Positions 19,163-27,227 of a stretch of 57,261 bases of DNA are shown in pieces. A program made the position numbers and the translations under genes. The notes below the pieces were generated by a model. That model was not told where the DNA came from and ran no database searches. It was given only the letters and a program-made list of their open reading frames with translations. Position 1 is the stretch's first letter; every line of letters begins with the position of its first letter. The DNA is from Dehalococcoidia bacterium (lineage in GTDB: Bacteria; Chloroflexota; Dehalococcoidia; SHYB01; SHYL01): assembly GCA_009692825.1 (NCBI GenBank), contig SHYL01000003.1, positions 1-57,261 on the forward strand, written 5' to 3'.

Positions 19163-19789
19163 ATGTTTACCATTGGCCTGAACGGCGGCATAGGAAGCGG
19201 CAAGTCTTCAGTCAGGGACTTCCTTAAGGCTAAAGGCGCGCAGGTCATCGATGCGGATATCATCGGCCAGGAGATGTACACGACAGGTTCCACGGCATGG
19301 CAAAAAATAATCCACCAATTCGGAGAAGGTATCCTTCAGCCAGACAGAAGGATTGACAGGAAGAAGCTCGGAGAATTAGTATTTGCAGACCCTGAAGCAC
19401 TAGAAAAGCTCAACAGCATTCTTCATCCACTCATGTACCTGGAGATTAAGAATAATCTAAAGAAGATGAGAACCAAAGGCACACCGGTCGCTGTACTGGA
19501 AGCGGCGATCCTAATAGAAGCAGGGTGGGGGTCTCTTGTGGATGAAGTCTGGTTAGTCGTTGCTCCCGCAAGCGAAGTCGAAAAGCGACTCGCTGCCAGG
19601 AGCGGCCTTACACCGCAACAGGTTAAGGCAAGGTTGTCCAGCCAGATGAGCGATGTTGAGCGAAAGCAATATGCAAACGCGATCATTGAAAACGACGGCA
19701 CCATTGAAAATCTACGCGCAAAGCTAGAATTACTTTGGAAAGAAAAAATTGAAAAGAGAGGGCCTTTAATAAGAGATGCCCGAAATTAA
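19163..19789 (+). CDS. coaE: dephospho-CoA kinase CoaE
   Basis: Phosphorylates the 3'-OH of dephospho-CoA, the last CoA step. Seen: P-loop GGIGSGKSS near the N-terminus, [28 protein letters not shown] and [11 protein letters not shown], as in P-loop CoaE. The ATG at 19163 is preferred over the TTG just before it because AGG lies 6 nt upstream. This gives 208 residues. The end overlaps moxR by 14 nt. Confidence 0.95.
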   Translation: MFTIGLNGGIGSGKSSVRDFLKAKGAQVIDADIIGQEMYTTGSTAWQKIIHQFGEGILQPDRRIDRKKLGELVFADPEALEKLNSILHPLMYLEIKNNLKKMRTKGTPVAVLEAAILIEAGWGSLVDEVWLVVAPASEVEKRLAARSGLTPQQVKARLSSQMSDVERKQYANAIIENDGTIENLRAKLELLWKEKIEKRGPLIRDARN

Positions 19790-20663
19790 GAACTCGTATA
19801 AAGAGCGCGCAATTGAAGAGTACGTCCTCAAGGAAGATCCTTTCTATATACCTATTAAGGACGAGATAGAGCTTTTTGAGGCAGCCTATGAGCAGAAGCT
19901 GCCAGTCCTGCTAAAAGGACCCACCGGATGCGGCAAGACCAGATTTGTTGAGTACATGTCCTGGAGACTTGGCAGACCCGCGGCATCGGTCAAGAGGAAG
20001 AGCAAGAAAGAGAACGAAGGCGAGCGGCAGATCCCGCTCGTCACTATTGCGTGCCACGAAGACCTGACCGCCAGCGACTTAGTCGGACGCTACCTGCTTG
20101 AGGGCGAAGAGACCAAGTGGATAGACGGTCCTTTGACGAGAGCTGTAAGAGTCGGAGCGATATGCTATCTGGACGAAGTCGTGGAAGCGAGAAAAGATAC
20201 GACTGTTCTTATCCACCCTCTCACTGACCACAGACGCATCCTGCCCATAGAGAAGCGCGGCATTGTGCTGGAAGCCCACGAAGGTTTCCTGCTGGTTATT
20301 TCTTACAACCCCGGTTACCAGAGTGCATTGAAGGACCTGAAGCAGAGCACACGCCAGCGCTTCATCGCCATCGAGTTCAACTATCCTCCCAAGGAGATAG
20401 AGAAAGAAATCATCAAGCATGAGAGCGGCGTGGATGCTCAGACCGCCCTTGACCTTGCGAGGCTTGGCGAGAAGGTTCGTAACCTCAAAGACCACGGGCT
20501 TCAGGAAGTCGTCAGCACGCGTCTCCTGATTTACGCGGGCCGGCTGATAGCGATGGGAATATCTCCAAGACGCGCCTGCGATGCGGCGGTCGTGTACGGC
20601 ATCATCGACGATCCAGAAGTGCAAAAGAGCCTTCAAGAGGTTGTTTCGACGATATTCGAATAG
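19776..20663 (+). CDS. MoxR/CbbQ-type AAA+ ATPase
   Basis: 295 residues. Seen: Walker A GPTGCGKT (residues 48-55), [12 protein letters not shown], Walker [10 protein letters not shown] (about 128-136), sensor SYNPGYQ and the arginine region STRQRF, followed by a C-terminal helical lid. It is closest in layout to CbbQ/NirQ/NorQ MoxR ATPases, which with a VWA partner (CbbO/NorD) remodel or insert metal into a client enzyme. Here the VWA partner is two genes downstream. The client is unknown; neither Rubisco nor nitric oxide reductase genes are in view. The start overlaps coaE by 14 nt. Confidence 0.92.
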   Translation: MPEIKNSYKERAIEEYVLKEDPFYIPIKDEIELFEAAYEQKLPVLLKGPTGCGKTRFVEYMSWRLGRPAASVKRKSKKENEGERQIPLVTIACHEDLTASDLVGRYLLEGEETKWIDGPLTRAVRVGAICYLDEVVEARKDTTVLIHPLTDHRRILPIEKRGIVLEAHEGFLLVISYNPGYQSALKDLKQSTRQRFIAIEFNYPPKEIEKEIIKHESGVDAQTALDLARLGEKVRNLKDHGLQEVVSTRLLIYAGRLIAMGISPRRACDAAVVYGIIDDPEVQKSLQEVVSTIFE

Positions 20664-20679
20664 CCTCCGGGGCGAGATA

Positions 20680-21255
20680 ATGGTTCATTCCGCGCGAGAC
20701 AGAATCAAACAGGTATTGAATCAGAGGAGCACATCTACTGCGGCCCCAAAGATGGAATACATTCTTTCGGGCGTAATCGTCCCTATATTTCAGAGGGATG
20801 GCGCCGACCATATCCTCTTCATAAAACGCTCCGATAGCCTATCCAGACACGCGGGACAGATGGCTTTCCCGGGCGGCGTAAAAGAAGATGGCGATGCGTC
20901 AATTTTGCACACTGCTTTGCGCGAAGCCCACGAAGAAGTTGGATTAGCCGAGTCTGACATCGAGATTCTCGGTGAGCTCGATCCTGTTATGACCTCTCTG
21001 AATTTCATGATAACCCCATTTGTTGCGGCTATCCCACACGATTACGATTATTGCGCCAGCGTCGATGAAGTATCGGAAATAGTGGAAGTGCCGGTAGCAA
21101 ACCTGTTGAACAGCGCCAACTTTCACATTGAAAAACGGGAATACAATTCCAAATTGATAGATTCATACGTTTATGATTACAATGGACGAACTATATGGGG
21201 AGCGACCGCTCGCATCGTAAAGCAACTGCTGATCCTTGCCTACGAAGGGAACTGA
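20680..21255 (+). CDS. NUDIX hydrolase, CoA pyrophosphatase (NudL/YeaB) type
   Basis: 191 residues. Seen: the UPF0035-like lead FIKRSDSLSRHAGQMAFPGG followed by a Nudix box ending REAHEEVGL; an aspartate stands where the classical box has its first glutamate, as in NudL/PCD1-type CoA diphosphatases. It probably cleaves CoA or acyl-CoA (or another nucleoside diphosphate derivative) to phosphopantetheine and a 3',5'-ADP product. The start ATG 20680 has GGGGCGA upstream. Lying in one operon with coaE, it would pair CoA synthesis with CoA turnover (inference). Confidence 0.88.
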   Translation: MVHSARDRIKQVLNQRSTSTAAPKMEYILSGVIVPIFQRDGADHILFIKRSDSLSRHAGQMAFPGGVKEDGDASILHTALREAHEEVGLAESDIEILGELDPVMTSLNFMITPFVAAIPHDYDYCASVDEVSEIVEVPVANLLNSANFHIEKREYNSKLIDSYVYDYNGRTIWGATARIVKQLLILAYEGN

Positions 21256-21266
21256 AAAGGTAAAAC

Positions 21267-24200
21267 ATGAGAGCATGGAATGAGAAGCTAAGGACTATAG
21301 AAGTAGACTTGGAGAAGATTTCTCCGATGCTGTCCGACGAGTTTCGCAGGGCTGGCCAACAGATGGATGCGCTGGACGATGCCACATTTTTCAAATGGGC
21401 TCAGGACGGCCTCGATATCGCAAAGCACTCACTGCGCTCATGGGAAGCCGCCAGCGACTACTTCCGTTCCACGCCAAACGTCATGAAGAAGCTTCCGCCC
21501 ACTGACATACGCCTGTGGGTTGCGCCAGGCAAAGACCTCGCCGAGGAATCTGCTGTACTGGCTGGAGCGTATTTCAGAGCATCCGCGCAGACACTGGAGT
21601 TCCTTGCGTCAAAAGACCTTAGCGAATGGGCGACGATAGGGAAGAGCCTATACAAGGGCACATGGAAATCAACATCTCTGGCCGCGGCATTTTACGATAC
21701 GACACCTAAGCTCGCGAAGTACCTGAACCTCGACGAAATCGCAAGGTTTGCGCTGCTTCTGGATGCGCTTTCCGTTCACTCTTACGACCAAGGTTCAGAA
21801 TGCCTGAAGATGGTGGACCAGGTATTCAGCAGCCTTGAGAAGCCAGACAGACAGCCTTTCCTCCAGCTGGCGGCAGTGATGATAGATAACAACTGGCGTG
21901 ACGTCCGCACCTATTTAGACTTAGGGCCGAAGATAATCAACCGCATACGCAAGGAGCACAGGAAGGTGTTCCTCGCGCTCGCCGAAGCAACAGCGGGTGC
22001 GGATAATTGCTCGCCTCTGACCTTCATAGTCGATGCGTCAAAGGCGCTGGACGAAATAGCCCCTCACGACCATTTTAACTTCATAACCATCACAGAATCG
22101 GTCCTCAAAAAATCGCCGATGGCGGCGCTTGAGTTTCTTCACTCAGCCCCAAAGGTGCTGGTGAAGATAAAGATGGACCAGATGCAGACATGGGTGAATG
22201 GAGGGTTGCAGATACTGGCCGAAAATCCTGATGGAGGGATGGCTTACTTTAAGCTGGAATCCAAGCATGCCATAGATATCATGGAAGACATTTCAAGCAC
22301 ACTGGAGCTGGATAAGATACGCGAAGTGCTCAGTATGTATTGCCAGGCGCTCGCCGGCTCACATATGCAGATCAAGAATTCGGAGACGCTTACCGAAAAG
22401 GGCATAGGCTGGACCTCCATAGAAAGCGCATCGACCGAAGGTACCGCTATATTCCTACCGCCTTCCGCCAAGAAATACCCATCTAAGCTTGAAAACTTCG
22501 GTTGGTATAAAATCCTGTCCACTCACCAGGTTGCACACCTGGAATACGGAAGCTTCCAATTTTCGTTCGGCAAACAGCCGTTCCTGTTCAAGGAATATCT
22601 ATGGCAGGATTTGACACGCGTAACAGCAGGACGAAAAACTCAAGCTTTGAGCGACATACAACGCTTCTTCAGCATATTTCCGAATAAGAGGCTGGTATCG
22701 GATATCTTCATGCTGGTGGAAGACGGACGCATCGATGCGCAGTTCAAGCGCGAGTACGCTGGTATAAGGCAGACGTACAGCAAGATACAGAAGACGGCGC
22801 TGGCAGAGCGCCCGCCATTCGAATCGCTGCCCGGACAGGAAGCGCTAGTTGAAGTACTTGTCAGGGTCAGTCTGCAGCAGGGAGGCATTGTCCGCGTGCC
22901 GAGTCAGAAGCAAACGCTGGTGAGGAGCATCGTGGATATCGCCAGGTCTGTACAGGTAGAGGGGGCGAATGTTGAAGATACGGCCCAGGCGACCGTGCTC
23001 ATATACGAAATAATCGCCAAGGTCAAAAATACCCCGCAGGAAGGCAACCAGGACCAGTCCGATACCGAGGTCAGCGACTCGGAAGGCATGCCGTCGGCAG
23101 AAGAGTTGAAGGCGCTGATGGAGAAGCTGGACCAGGAAGGCGCTAACCCCAAAGAGACCGAATACAAGAGTCCTCAGAAGGTAGAGTACCGCGGCGAGTT
23201 CAAGCCCGAGCTCGTGCAGGCGCTGAATGAGATGCGTAAGCAGAACGAAGAGGATAGCGAAGAAGAGGACGGCAAGCCTGAGTTCGATGAAGAGGCACTG
23301 AAAGAGATGCTCAAGGACAGCACCGAGATCGAACAGATGGAAGGCTCCGAGCAGGACATGATGGAGCTGACTGAAGAGATGATCGAGAAGCTCATGCAGG
23401 AGGCGGCAAGCCAGGATGACCAGGACCCGCAGGCCGGTTCGGGGCAGTCCGATAAGGACCCCAACAGTGACAAGCCGCTGACCGTGTCTAAGCCCAAGCA
23501 ATATCTATACGACGAATGGGATTTTCGGGCGGTCGATTACAAGCCCAGGTGGTGCATCGTTAAGGAGCGCCCGCTGGAGGAAGGCTCGCCTGATTTCTAC
23601 GATAAGACGCTGACCGGCTACTCAACGCTTGTAGCGCAGATCAAGCACCAGTTTGAGATGAGCCAGCCCGAGCAGTTCAAGAAGGTCAAGCGGCTACCCG
23701 ACGGAGATGAGTACGATTTCGATGCCGTTATCGAAGCAATCGTAGAACGCAGGGCTGGAAGCACTCCAGATGATAAGGTCTACTGGCGCCGCAACAAGAT
23801 CGAGCGTGACGTGGCCGTAGCGCTGCTGCTCGATATGAGCGCGTCTACTGCGGAGGCGATCGAAGACGGTCGGCAGGCCGAGAAGTGGGACTACCGCAAC
23901 GACCCGCATGACTACATGCAGTGGCTGCGCCAGCACAAGGAAGAGGGTGCGAGGCGCGCCAACAAGCGCATCATCGATGTTGAAAAAGAGAGCATCGTCC
24001 TGCTGATGAAGGCGCTGGAAATCCTAGGCGATAGGTATGCGATCTACGGCTTTTCCGGCTACGGCCGCGAAAACGTGGAGTTCTACCTGATAAAGGAATT
24101 TAAAGAATCTCTGACCAACCACGTCAAAGCGCGTCTGGATAAAGTGACGCCTATGCACGCTACCCGCATGGGGCCGGCCATAAGGCACACCACGTCTAAG

Positions 24201-24491
24201 CTGGAGGCAGTGGACGCCAAGAGCAAGTTCATGTTCCTGCTCTCTGACGGCAGACCGCAGGACAGGGGATACAGCAGGGAAGGCGTGGAGAAAGAGTATG
24301 CCGTTCACGATACGAAGATGGCGTTCACTGAGGCGCGCAGAAAGCACATAACACCGTTCGCGCTGACAGTGGACCGCACAGGCCACGACTATTTGAAGAC
24401 CATGTGCCAGGACATGGGGTATGAAGTGCTTGCGGACGTGGCGTCACTGCCAAAGCGGCTGCCTCAGCTATACCGCACGCTGACACTGTGA
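21267..24491 (+). CDS. large solenoid-VWA protein, NorD/CbbO-like partner of the MoxR ATPase
   Basis: 1074 residues, no signal peptide or membrane segment. Residues about 30-370 are a helical array of ~38-40-residue units with the pattern W-x3-G-x2-L ... YF-x-(S/T)-x-P: for example WAQDGLDIAKHSL, WVAPGKDLAEESA, WATIGKSLYKG, WVNGGLQILAENP. About 590-745 is a highly acidic, Glu/Gln-rich low-complexity stretch. The C-terminal third is a VWA domain of NorD type with a complete MIDAS: DMSAS near 856-860, the threonine in MHATRMG near 963, and LSDGRPQD near 992. Known NorD/CbbO proteins bind MoxR ATPases and a client protein; the solenoid may be the client-binding arm (inference). The next gene starts on its stop codon. 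Confidence 0.85.
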   Translation: MRAWNEKLRTIEVDLEKISPMLSDEFRRAGQQMDALDDATFFKWAQDGLDIAKHSLRSWEAASDYFRSTPNVMKKLPPTDIRLWVAPGKDLAEESAVLAGAYFRASAQTLEFLASKDLSEWATIGKSLYKGTWKSTSLAAAFYDTTPKLAKYLNLDEIARFALLLDALSVHSYDQGSECLKMVDQVFSSLEKPDRQPFLQLAAVMIDNNWRDVRTYLDLGPKIINRIRKEHRKVFLALAEATAGADNCSPLTFIVDASKALDEIAPHDHFNFITITESVLKKSPMAALEFLHSAPKVLVKIKMDQMQTWVNGGLQILAENPDGGMAYFKLESKHAIDIMEDISSTLELDKIREVLSMYCQALAGSHMQIKNSETLTEKGIGWTSIESASTEGTAIFLPPSAKKYPSKLENFGWYKILSTHQVAHLEYGSFQFSFGKQPFLFKEYLWQDLTRVTAGRKTQALSDIQRFFSIFPNKRLVSDIFMLVEDGRIDAQFKREYAGIRQTYSKIQKTALAERPPFESLPGQEALVEVLVRVSLQQGGIVRVPSQKQTLVRSIVDIARSVQVEGANVEDTAQATVLIYEIIAKVKNTPQEGNQDQSDTEVSDSEGMPSAEELKALMEKLDQEGANPKETEYKSPQKVEYRGEFKPELVQALNEMRKQNEEDSEEEDGKPEFDEEALKEMLKDSTEIEQMEGSEQDMMELTEEMIEKLMQEAASQDDQDPQAGSGQSDKDPNSDKPLTVSKPKQYLYDEWDFRAVDYKPRWCIVKERPLEEGSPDFYDKTLTGYSTLVAQIKHQFEMSQPEQFKKVKRLPDGDEYDFDAVIEAIVERRAGSTPDDKVYWRRNKIERDVAVALLLDMSASTAEAIEDGRQAEKWDYRNDPHDYMQWLRQHKEEGARRANKRIIDVEKESIVLLMKALEILGDRYAIYGFSGYGRENVEFYLIKEFKESLTNHVKARLDKVTPMHATRMGPAIRHTTSKLEAVDAKSKFMFLLSDGRPQDRGYSREGVEKEYAVHDTKMAFTEARRKHITPFALTVDRTGHDYLKTMCQDMGYEVLADVASLPKRLPQLYRTLTL

Positions 24492-24814
24492 TGAAAGTTG
24501 TGCCGACTACGACCGCTAAAGTCTTCGATGCGGTAAAAGTTTTCGCAATGGCGCACGAGACGCCTACTTACGGATACATAGAGAAGCGAGTAGGCCTACC
24601 GCCGCGAGTCGTGCAGCAAAGGCTGTACGCAATCTGGAAATGGTGCGCGAGCATGGGATACCCACATCTCAACGCCATAGTTGTTAAGGCTAACACGATG
24701 CGTCCGGGGCAGGGTTATACGCCGAACGGTCATGAGATCAGCGAATCAGAATTTCAATCCATGAAAGATAAAGTATATGCGTTCCAGTGGGAAAGCATTA
24801 CATTCCCAAATTGA
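24491..24814 (+). CDS. uncharacterised 107-residue protein
   Basis: Not recognised. The ATG overlaps the VWA-protein stop (TGATG), so it is very likely translated with it; the alternative GTG just upstream is less likely. Seen: an N-terminal helical, winged-helix-like half (AKVFDAVKVFAMAHETPTYGY, then IEKRVGLPPRVVQQRLYAIW), WCASMGYPHLNAIVV, and then NTMRPGQGY. The P-x-LN-x-IVV ... PG-x-GY arrangement is reminiscent of small uncharacterised bacterial and phage proteins I have seen, but this is from memory and unverified. No cysteine pairs, signal or membrane segment. Confidence 0.75.
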   Translation: MKVVPTTTAKVFDAVKVFAMAHETPTYGYIEKRVGLPPRVVQQRLYAIWKWCASMGYPHLNAIVVKANTMRPGQGYTPNGHEISESEFQSMKDKVYAFQWESITFPN

Positions 24815-24831
24815 GGACAGGCTAAAACGAC

Positions 24832-25239
24832 ATGATTGAGCAATCAAAAGATAAGTACGCAGGCAAGCGCTTCGATGTCGATGGCGTTGAGACGATAGAT
24901 GTCGAGATACTGGAGCGCATACCGTTCGACTACGTAGGCTCGGACACAAGCATAGCGTACGAGACGGAAGAGTTTACGGCCGTCTGCCCGTGGACAGGCC
25001 TGCCGGATTTTGCGAGGCTCAAAATTACGTATGCGCCGGGGCAGTGGCTGGTTGAGCTGAAATCGCTGAAGTACTACCTCACGTCATTCCGTAACGTTGG
25101 CATCCTGCAGGAGCATGCCGTCAACCGCATCCTGAACGACATGAACAAACTTCTGGCTCCGTCTTCCATGACGATAGAGGCGTGGTATAAGGACAGGGGC
25201 GGGTTAAGCACGTACGCTGTGGCCAGCACGAAGCGCTAG
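24832..25239 (+). CDS. queF: NADPH-dependent 7-cyano-7-deazaguanine reductase QueF (unimodular)
   Basis: Reduces the nitrile of preQ0 to preQ1 in queuosine synthesis. Seen: C52 in AVCPWTGLPDF (forms the thioimide with preQ0), D59, and the QueF signature ELKSLKYYLTSFRN (from E75), followed by H95 in ILQEHAVNRI. The E-x-K-S-x-K motif separates it from the related T-fold enzyme FolE. 135 residues corresponds to the short Bacillus type. queC and queE lie 23 kb away on the other strand. No preQ1 riboswitch fits in the 17-nt gap upstream. Its end overlaps the convergent PPOX gene by 4 nt. Confidence 0.95.
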   Translation: MIEQSKDKYAGKRFDVDGVETIDVEILERIPFDYVGSDTSIAYETEEFTAVCPWTGLPDFARLKITYAPGQWLVELKSLKYYLTSFRNVGILQEHAVNRILNDMNKLLAPSSMTIEAWYKDRGGLSTYAVASTKR

Positions 25240-25631
25240 TGTTTCGTTTTCTGAAACCCTTGGCTTCCGGGAACCATCGCCTTCTCTATGCCCCAGCTCC
25301 ATGACACTTCAGGCGTAACTTTAATGAATATCTTCTCGCGTCTTGGATCGTCCCGCTCAACGATTTCGCCTCTGCCGTAGACCTTCAGGCCGCGTGGGCC
25401 TCCGCCCTCAGCGATGTCGTCAATCTCAAGCGAAACCTTCGCGTTCTTACCGGCCGCCATCACGTTTTTGTACTTGCGGGTTGTATGCATGCTCTGGCCG
25501 CCGCAGTAAAAATAGGTCCCGTCAAATATGAGTGTAAGCGGCACAACATCGGGCTGGCCTTCAGGGCTTACGGTCGCGAGCCTGAGATTACGCTGAGATT
25601 TGATGTATTCGAGCTCTTTTGGTGAAAACAT
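25236..25631 (-). CDS. PPOX-class (pyridoxamine-5'-phosphate-oxidase fold) flavin/F420-binding protein
   Basis: 131 residues. Seen: N-terminal FSPKELEYIKSQRNLRLATV, SPEGQPDVVPL, a strand with YFYCGGQSMHTTRKYKNV that binds the cofactor phosphate, KVSLEIDD, and GLKVYGRGEIVE, as in PPOX-class F420-dependent or flavin-binding split-barrel proteins. The substrate is unknown. The start is ATG 25631 with AGGGGG about 5-6 nt upstream, preferred over a GTG two codons earlier. The end overlaps queF (convergent) by 4 nt. Confidence 0.85.
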   Translation of the reverse strand: MFSPKELEYIKSQRNLRLATVSPEGQPDVVPLTLIFDGTYFYCGGQSMHTTRKYKNVMAAGKNAKVSLEIDDIAEGGGPRGLKVYGRGEIVERDDPRREKIFIKVTPEVSWSWGIEKAMVPGSQGFQKTKH

Positions 25632-25656
25632 AGGCACCCCCTTCGCTAGAGTGGCG

Positions 25657-26586
25657 CTATTTTACCTGTTTTCGTTTGCCTTGAGAATACATCGAGTATG
25701 CCATCAGCTTGTAAGCCATCTTTGCGGCTATGAATGCGCATGATTCAGGCCCCTGCGGCGGGCACAACTCCATTAGGTCGAAGGCGACAATGCGTTTGCT
25801 CTCGGCAACCGCGCGGAACAGCGCCAGCGTTTCGTACCACTGCAGGCCACCGGGCTCAGGCGTGCCTACCGCCTGCATGTACGAAGGGTCGAGCGCATCA
25901 AGGTCAACGGTGATGTAGACATTAGGCGAGAGCAGTGAGACGATCTTCTTGATGGCGGCTGCGTCCAGGGTTACCGGTGAAACGCACCGGAACTGATTGA
26001 TCTTGTTTTTCTTGATAAATGAGTTTTCTTCCGCAGAGATAGCTCTCATGCCTACCTGGACTATCGGCACCATTTCCCAGACGCGTCTGCCAACGCAGGC
26101 GTGGCTCCACTTCGTGCCGGAGTACTTGTCGCGCAGGTCTGAATGCGCGTCGAGATGAAGCACGCTGAGGTCTGGGTATTTGGACTTGTACGCTTTCACC
26201 GCGCCGCTGGTGACCGAATGCTCGCCCCCAACCATGCACAGCGTCTTGCCATCATTGGCAAGCGTTTGGCAAACACTCTGGACGCGCCGCACCATCTTCT
26301 GAGGGCTGTCCGCGTGGGACAGCAGCTCAGGAAGTGTGTGTATGCCGTGCAGGTACGGCTCCATATCCAGTTCCTGGTCGTAAAGCTCCAAGTATTGGGA
26401 TGCGCTCAAAAGCGCAGATGGGCCGTAGCGCGCGCCATTCTTGAATTCGGTCGTGCTGTCATAAGGCACAGGGAGCACAACTATTTGAGAGCTTTTGAGG
26501 TTGGAGTCCTTTTCGTCTAGCTCTGCAAAGTTTCTCGGATTGGCAAACCAGTCTTTATTTAGAGGCTGTGACTTTTCTTTTGCCAT
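25657..26586 (-). CDS. speB: agmatinase/ureohydrolase SpeB
   Basis: Probably hydrolyses agmatine to putrescine and urea. Seen: all Mn-binding motifs of the ureohydrolase family, GGEHSVTSG, LHLDAHSDLRD and VDLDALDPSY, followed by TPEPGGLQW. About 309 residues. The start is ATG 26586; a TTG two codons earlier is possible. It overlaps the 3' end of speD by about 32 nt, so the two are translated together. The related activities arginase and guanidinobutyrase cannot be excluded by sequence; the speD neighbour favours the polyamine role. Confidence 0.9.
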   Translation of the reverse strand: MAKEKSQPLNKDWFANPRNFAELDEKDSNLKSSQIVVLPVPYDSTTEFKNGARYGPSALLSASQYLELYDQELDMEPYLHGIHTLPELLSHADSPQKMVRRVQSVCQTLANDGKTLCMVGGEHSVTSGAVKAYKSKYPDLSVLHLDAHSDLRDKYSGTKWSHACVGRRVWEMVPIVQVGMRAISAEENSFIKKNKINQFRCVSPVTLDAAAIKKIVSLLSPNVYITVDLDALDPSYMQAVGTPEPGGLQWYETLALFRAVAESKRIVAFDLMELCPPQGPESCAFIAAKMAYKLMAYSMYSQGKRKQVK

Positions 26587-27016
26587 TTCCAATACTTATG
26601 CTCGCGGGGCCAGCAAAATCCTGGCGCTCCAGCTTGACGATGTCAGTCATCTTCTCCTGGTGGTGCGGATATACGATGCCGCGCTCCACGAACCAGCTGT
26701 CTACCTGCTTCAGGTCAAAGAAAGTCCTGATTTCTTTCAGGATTTTCTCGGGAGCAAAGTCCATGCAGGAGAATACGTCTATGTTGACGTATGAGCGTTC
26801 AGGGAAGGTATGAACGGAAATATGGCTCTCTGCGATGATTACGAACCCTGATATTCCCCAGTCGTCAGGCTTTTCGCCGACATACCGGAGCACTTTTGGT
26901 TCCATTAGCTTATGCAGGTCTACTTTTGGGGGGAATTCGTTGAGGAAGTTGCGGACGAAATTTTCGCTTTCCATCTGAATACGGTTTGCGCCGTACCCGT
27001 CTATCATCAAATGCAT
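26555..27016 (-). CDS. speD: S-adenosylmethionine decarboxylase proenzyme SpeD
   Basis: Makes the aminopropyl donor for spermidine. It is a pyruvoyl enzyme: self-cleavage between E63 and S64 in AESHISVHTFPE turns S64 into the pyruvoyl group; H69 and C84 (DVFSCMDF) are the partner residues, one position off from the Thermotoga enzyme. 153 residues, class 1b (prokaryotic short type). GGTGAG precedes the ATG. Spermidine synthase (speE) and arginine decarboxylase are not in the window. Confidence 0.95.
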   Translation of the reverse strand: MHLMIDGYGANRIQMESENFVRNFLNEFPPKVDLHKLMEPKVLRYVGEKPDDWGISGFVIIAESHISVHTFPERSYVNIDVFSCMDFAPEKILKEIRTFFDLKQVDSWFVERGIVYPHHQEKMTDIVKLERQDFAGPASISIGNGKRKVTASK

Positions 27017-27041
27017 TTCTCACCTTCATTCTAATCATGTA

Positions 27042-27058
27042 GATGGGATTTCCCCATC
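27042..27058 (-). other. small hairpin in the speD leader
   Basis: In the speD transcript GATGGG and CCCATC form a 6-bp stem with a 5-nt loop (GAAAT), about 25 nt upstream of the start codon. It has no T-run, so it is not a terminator. It may affect translation initiation; no known riboswitch class is recognised. Confidence 0.4.
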
Positions 27059-27127
27059 CAATGCAGCCCGCTGTTAAGCCGAGCAAACCGAATACAAAAT
27101 GAAACGTAAATCAAACGACAGACAAAT

Positions 27128-27156
27128 ATATTAGCATGGGCTATTAATTGTCACAA
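27128..27156 (-). promoter_or_regulatory. speD-speB promoter
   Basis: Minus-strand TTGTGA, 17-nt spacer, TAATAT preceded by TGC (extended -10, TGCTAATAT). The predicted transcript has a leader of about 105 nt before speD. Confidence 0.65.
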
Positions 27157-27200
27157 TATATCTTCGTTTTAAACGCTATTTACTTGATACTCTTTAATAT

Positions 27201-27209
27201 TGCTATAAT
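27201..27209 (+). promoter_or_regulatory. extended -10 promoter upstream of the GldA-like ABC gene
   Basis: TGCTATAAT, a perfect extended -10; only weak -35 candidates (TACTTG at 17 nt). The predicted start is about 12 nt before the ATG at 27228 and there is no Shine-Dalgarno sequence, so the mRNA would have a very short leader. Confidence 0.65.
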
Positions 27210-27227
27210 CCCATCCTGTAAATTTAT

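Noticed and set aside
22845-23501. Open frame of 218 codons antisense to the VWA gene
   Set aside because: It mirrors the acidic low-complexity stretch; its leucine-rich sequence is the antisense of Glu/Gln codons.
24832-25239. GTP cyclohydrolase I (FolE) for the T-fold protein
   Set aside because: The ELKSLKYY motif, C52 and the short length fit QueF; FolE zinc ligands are missing.
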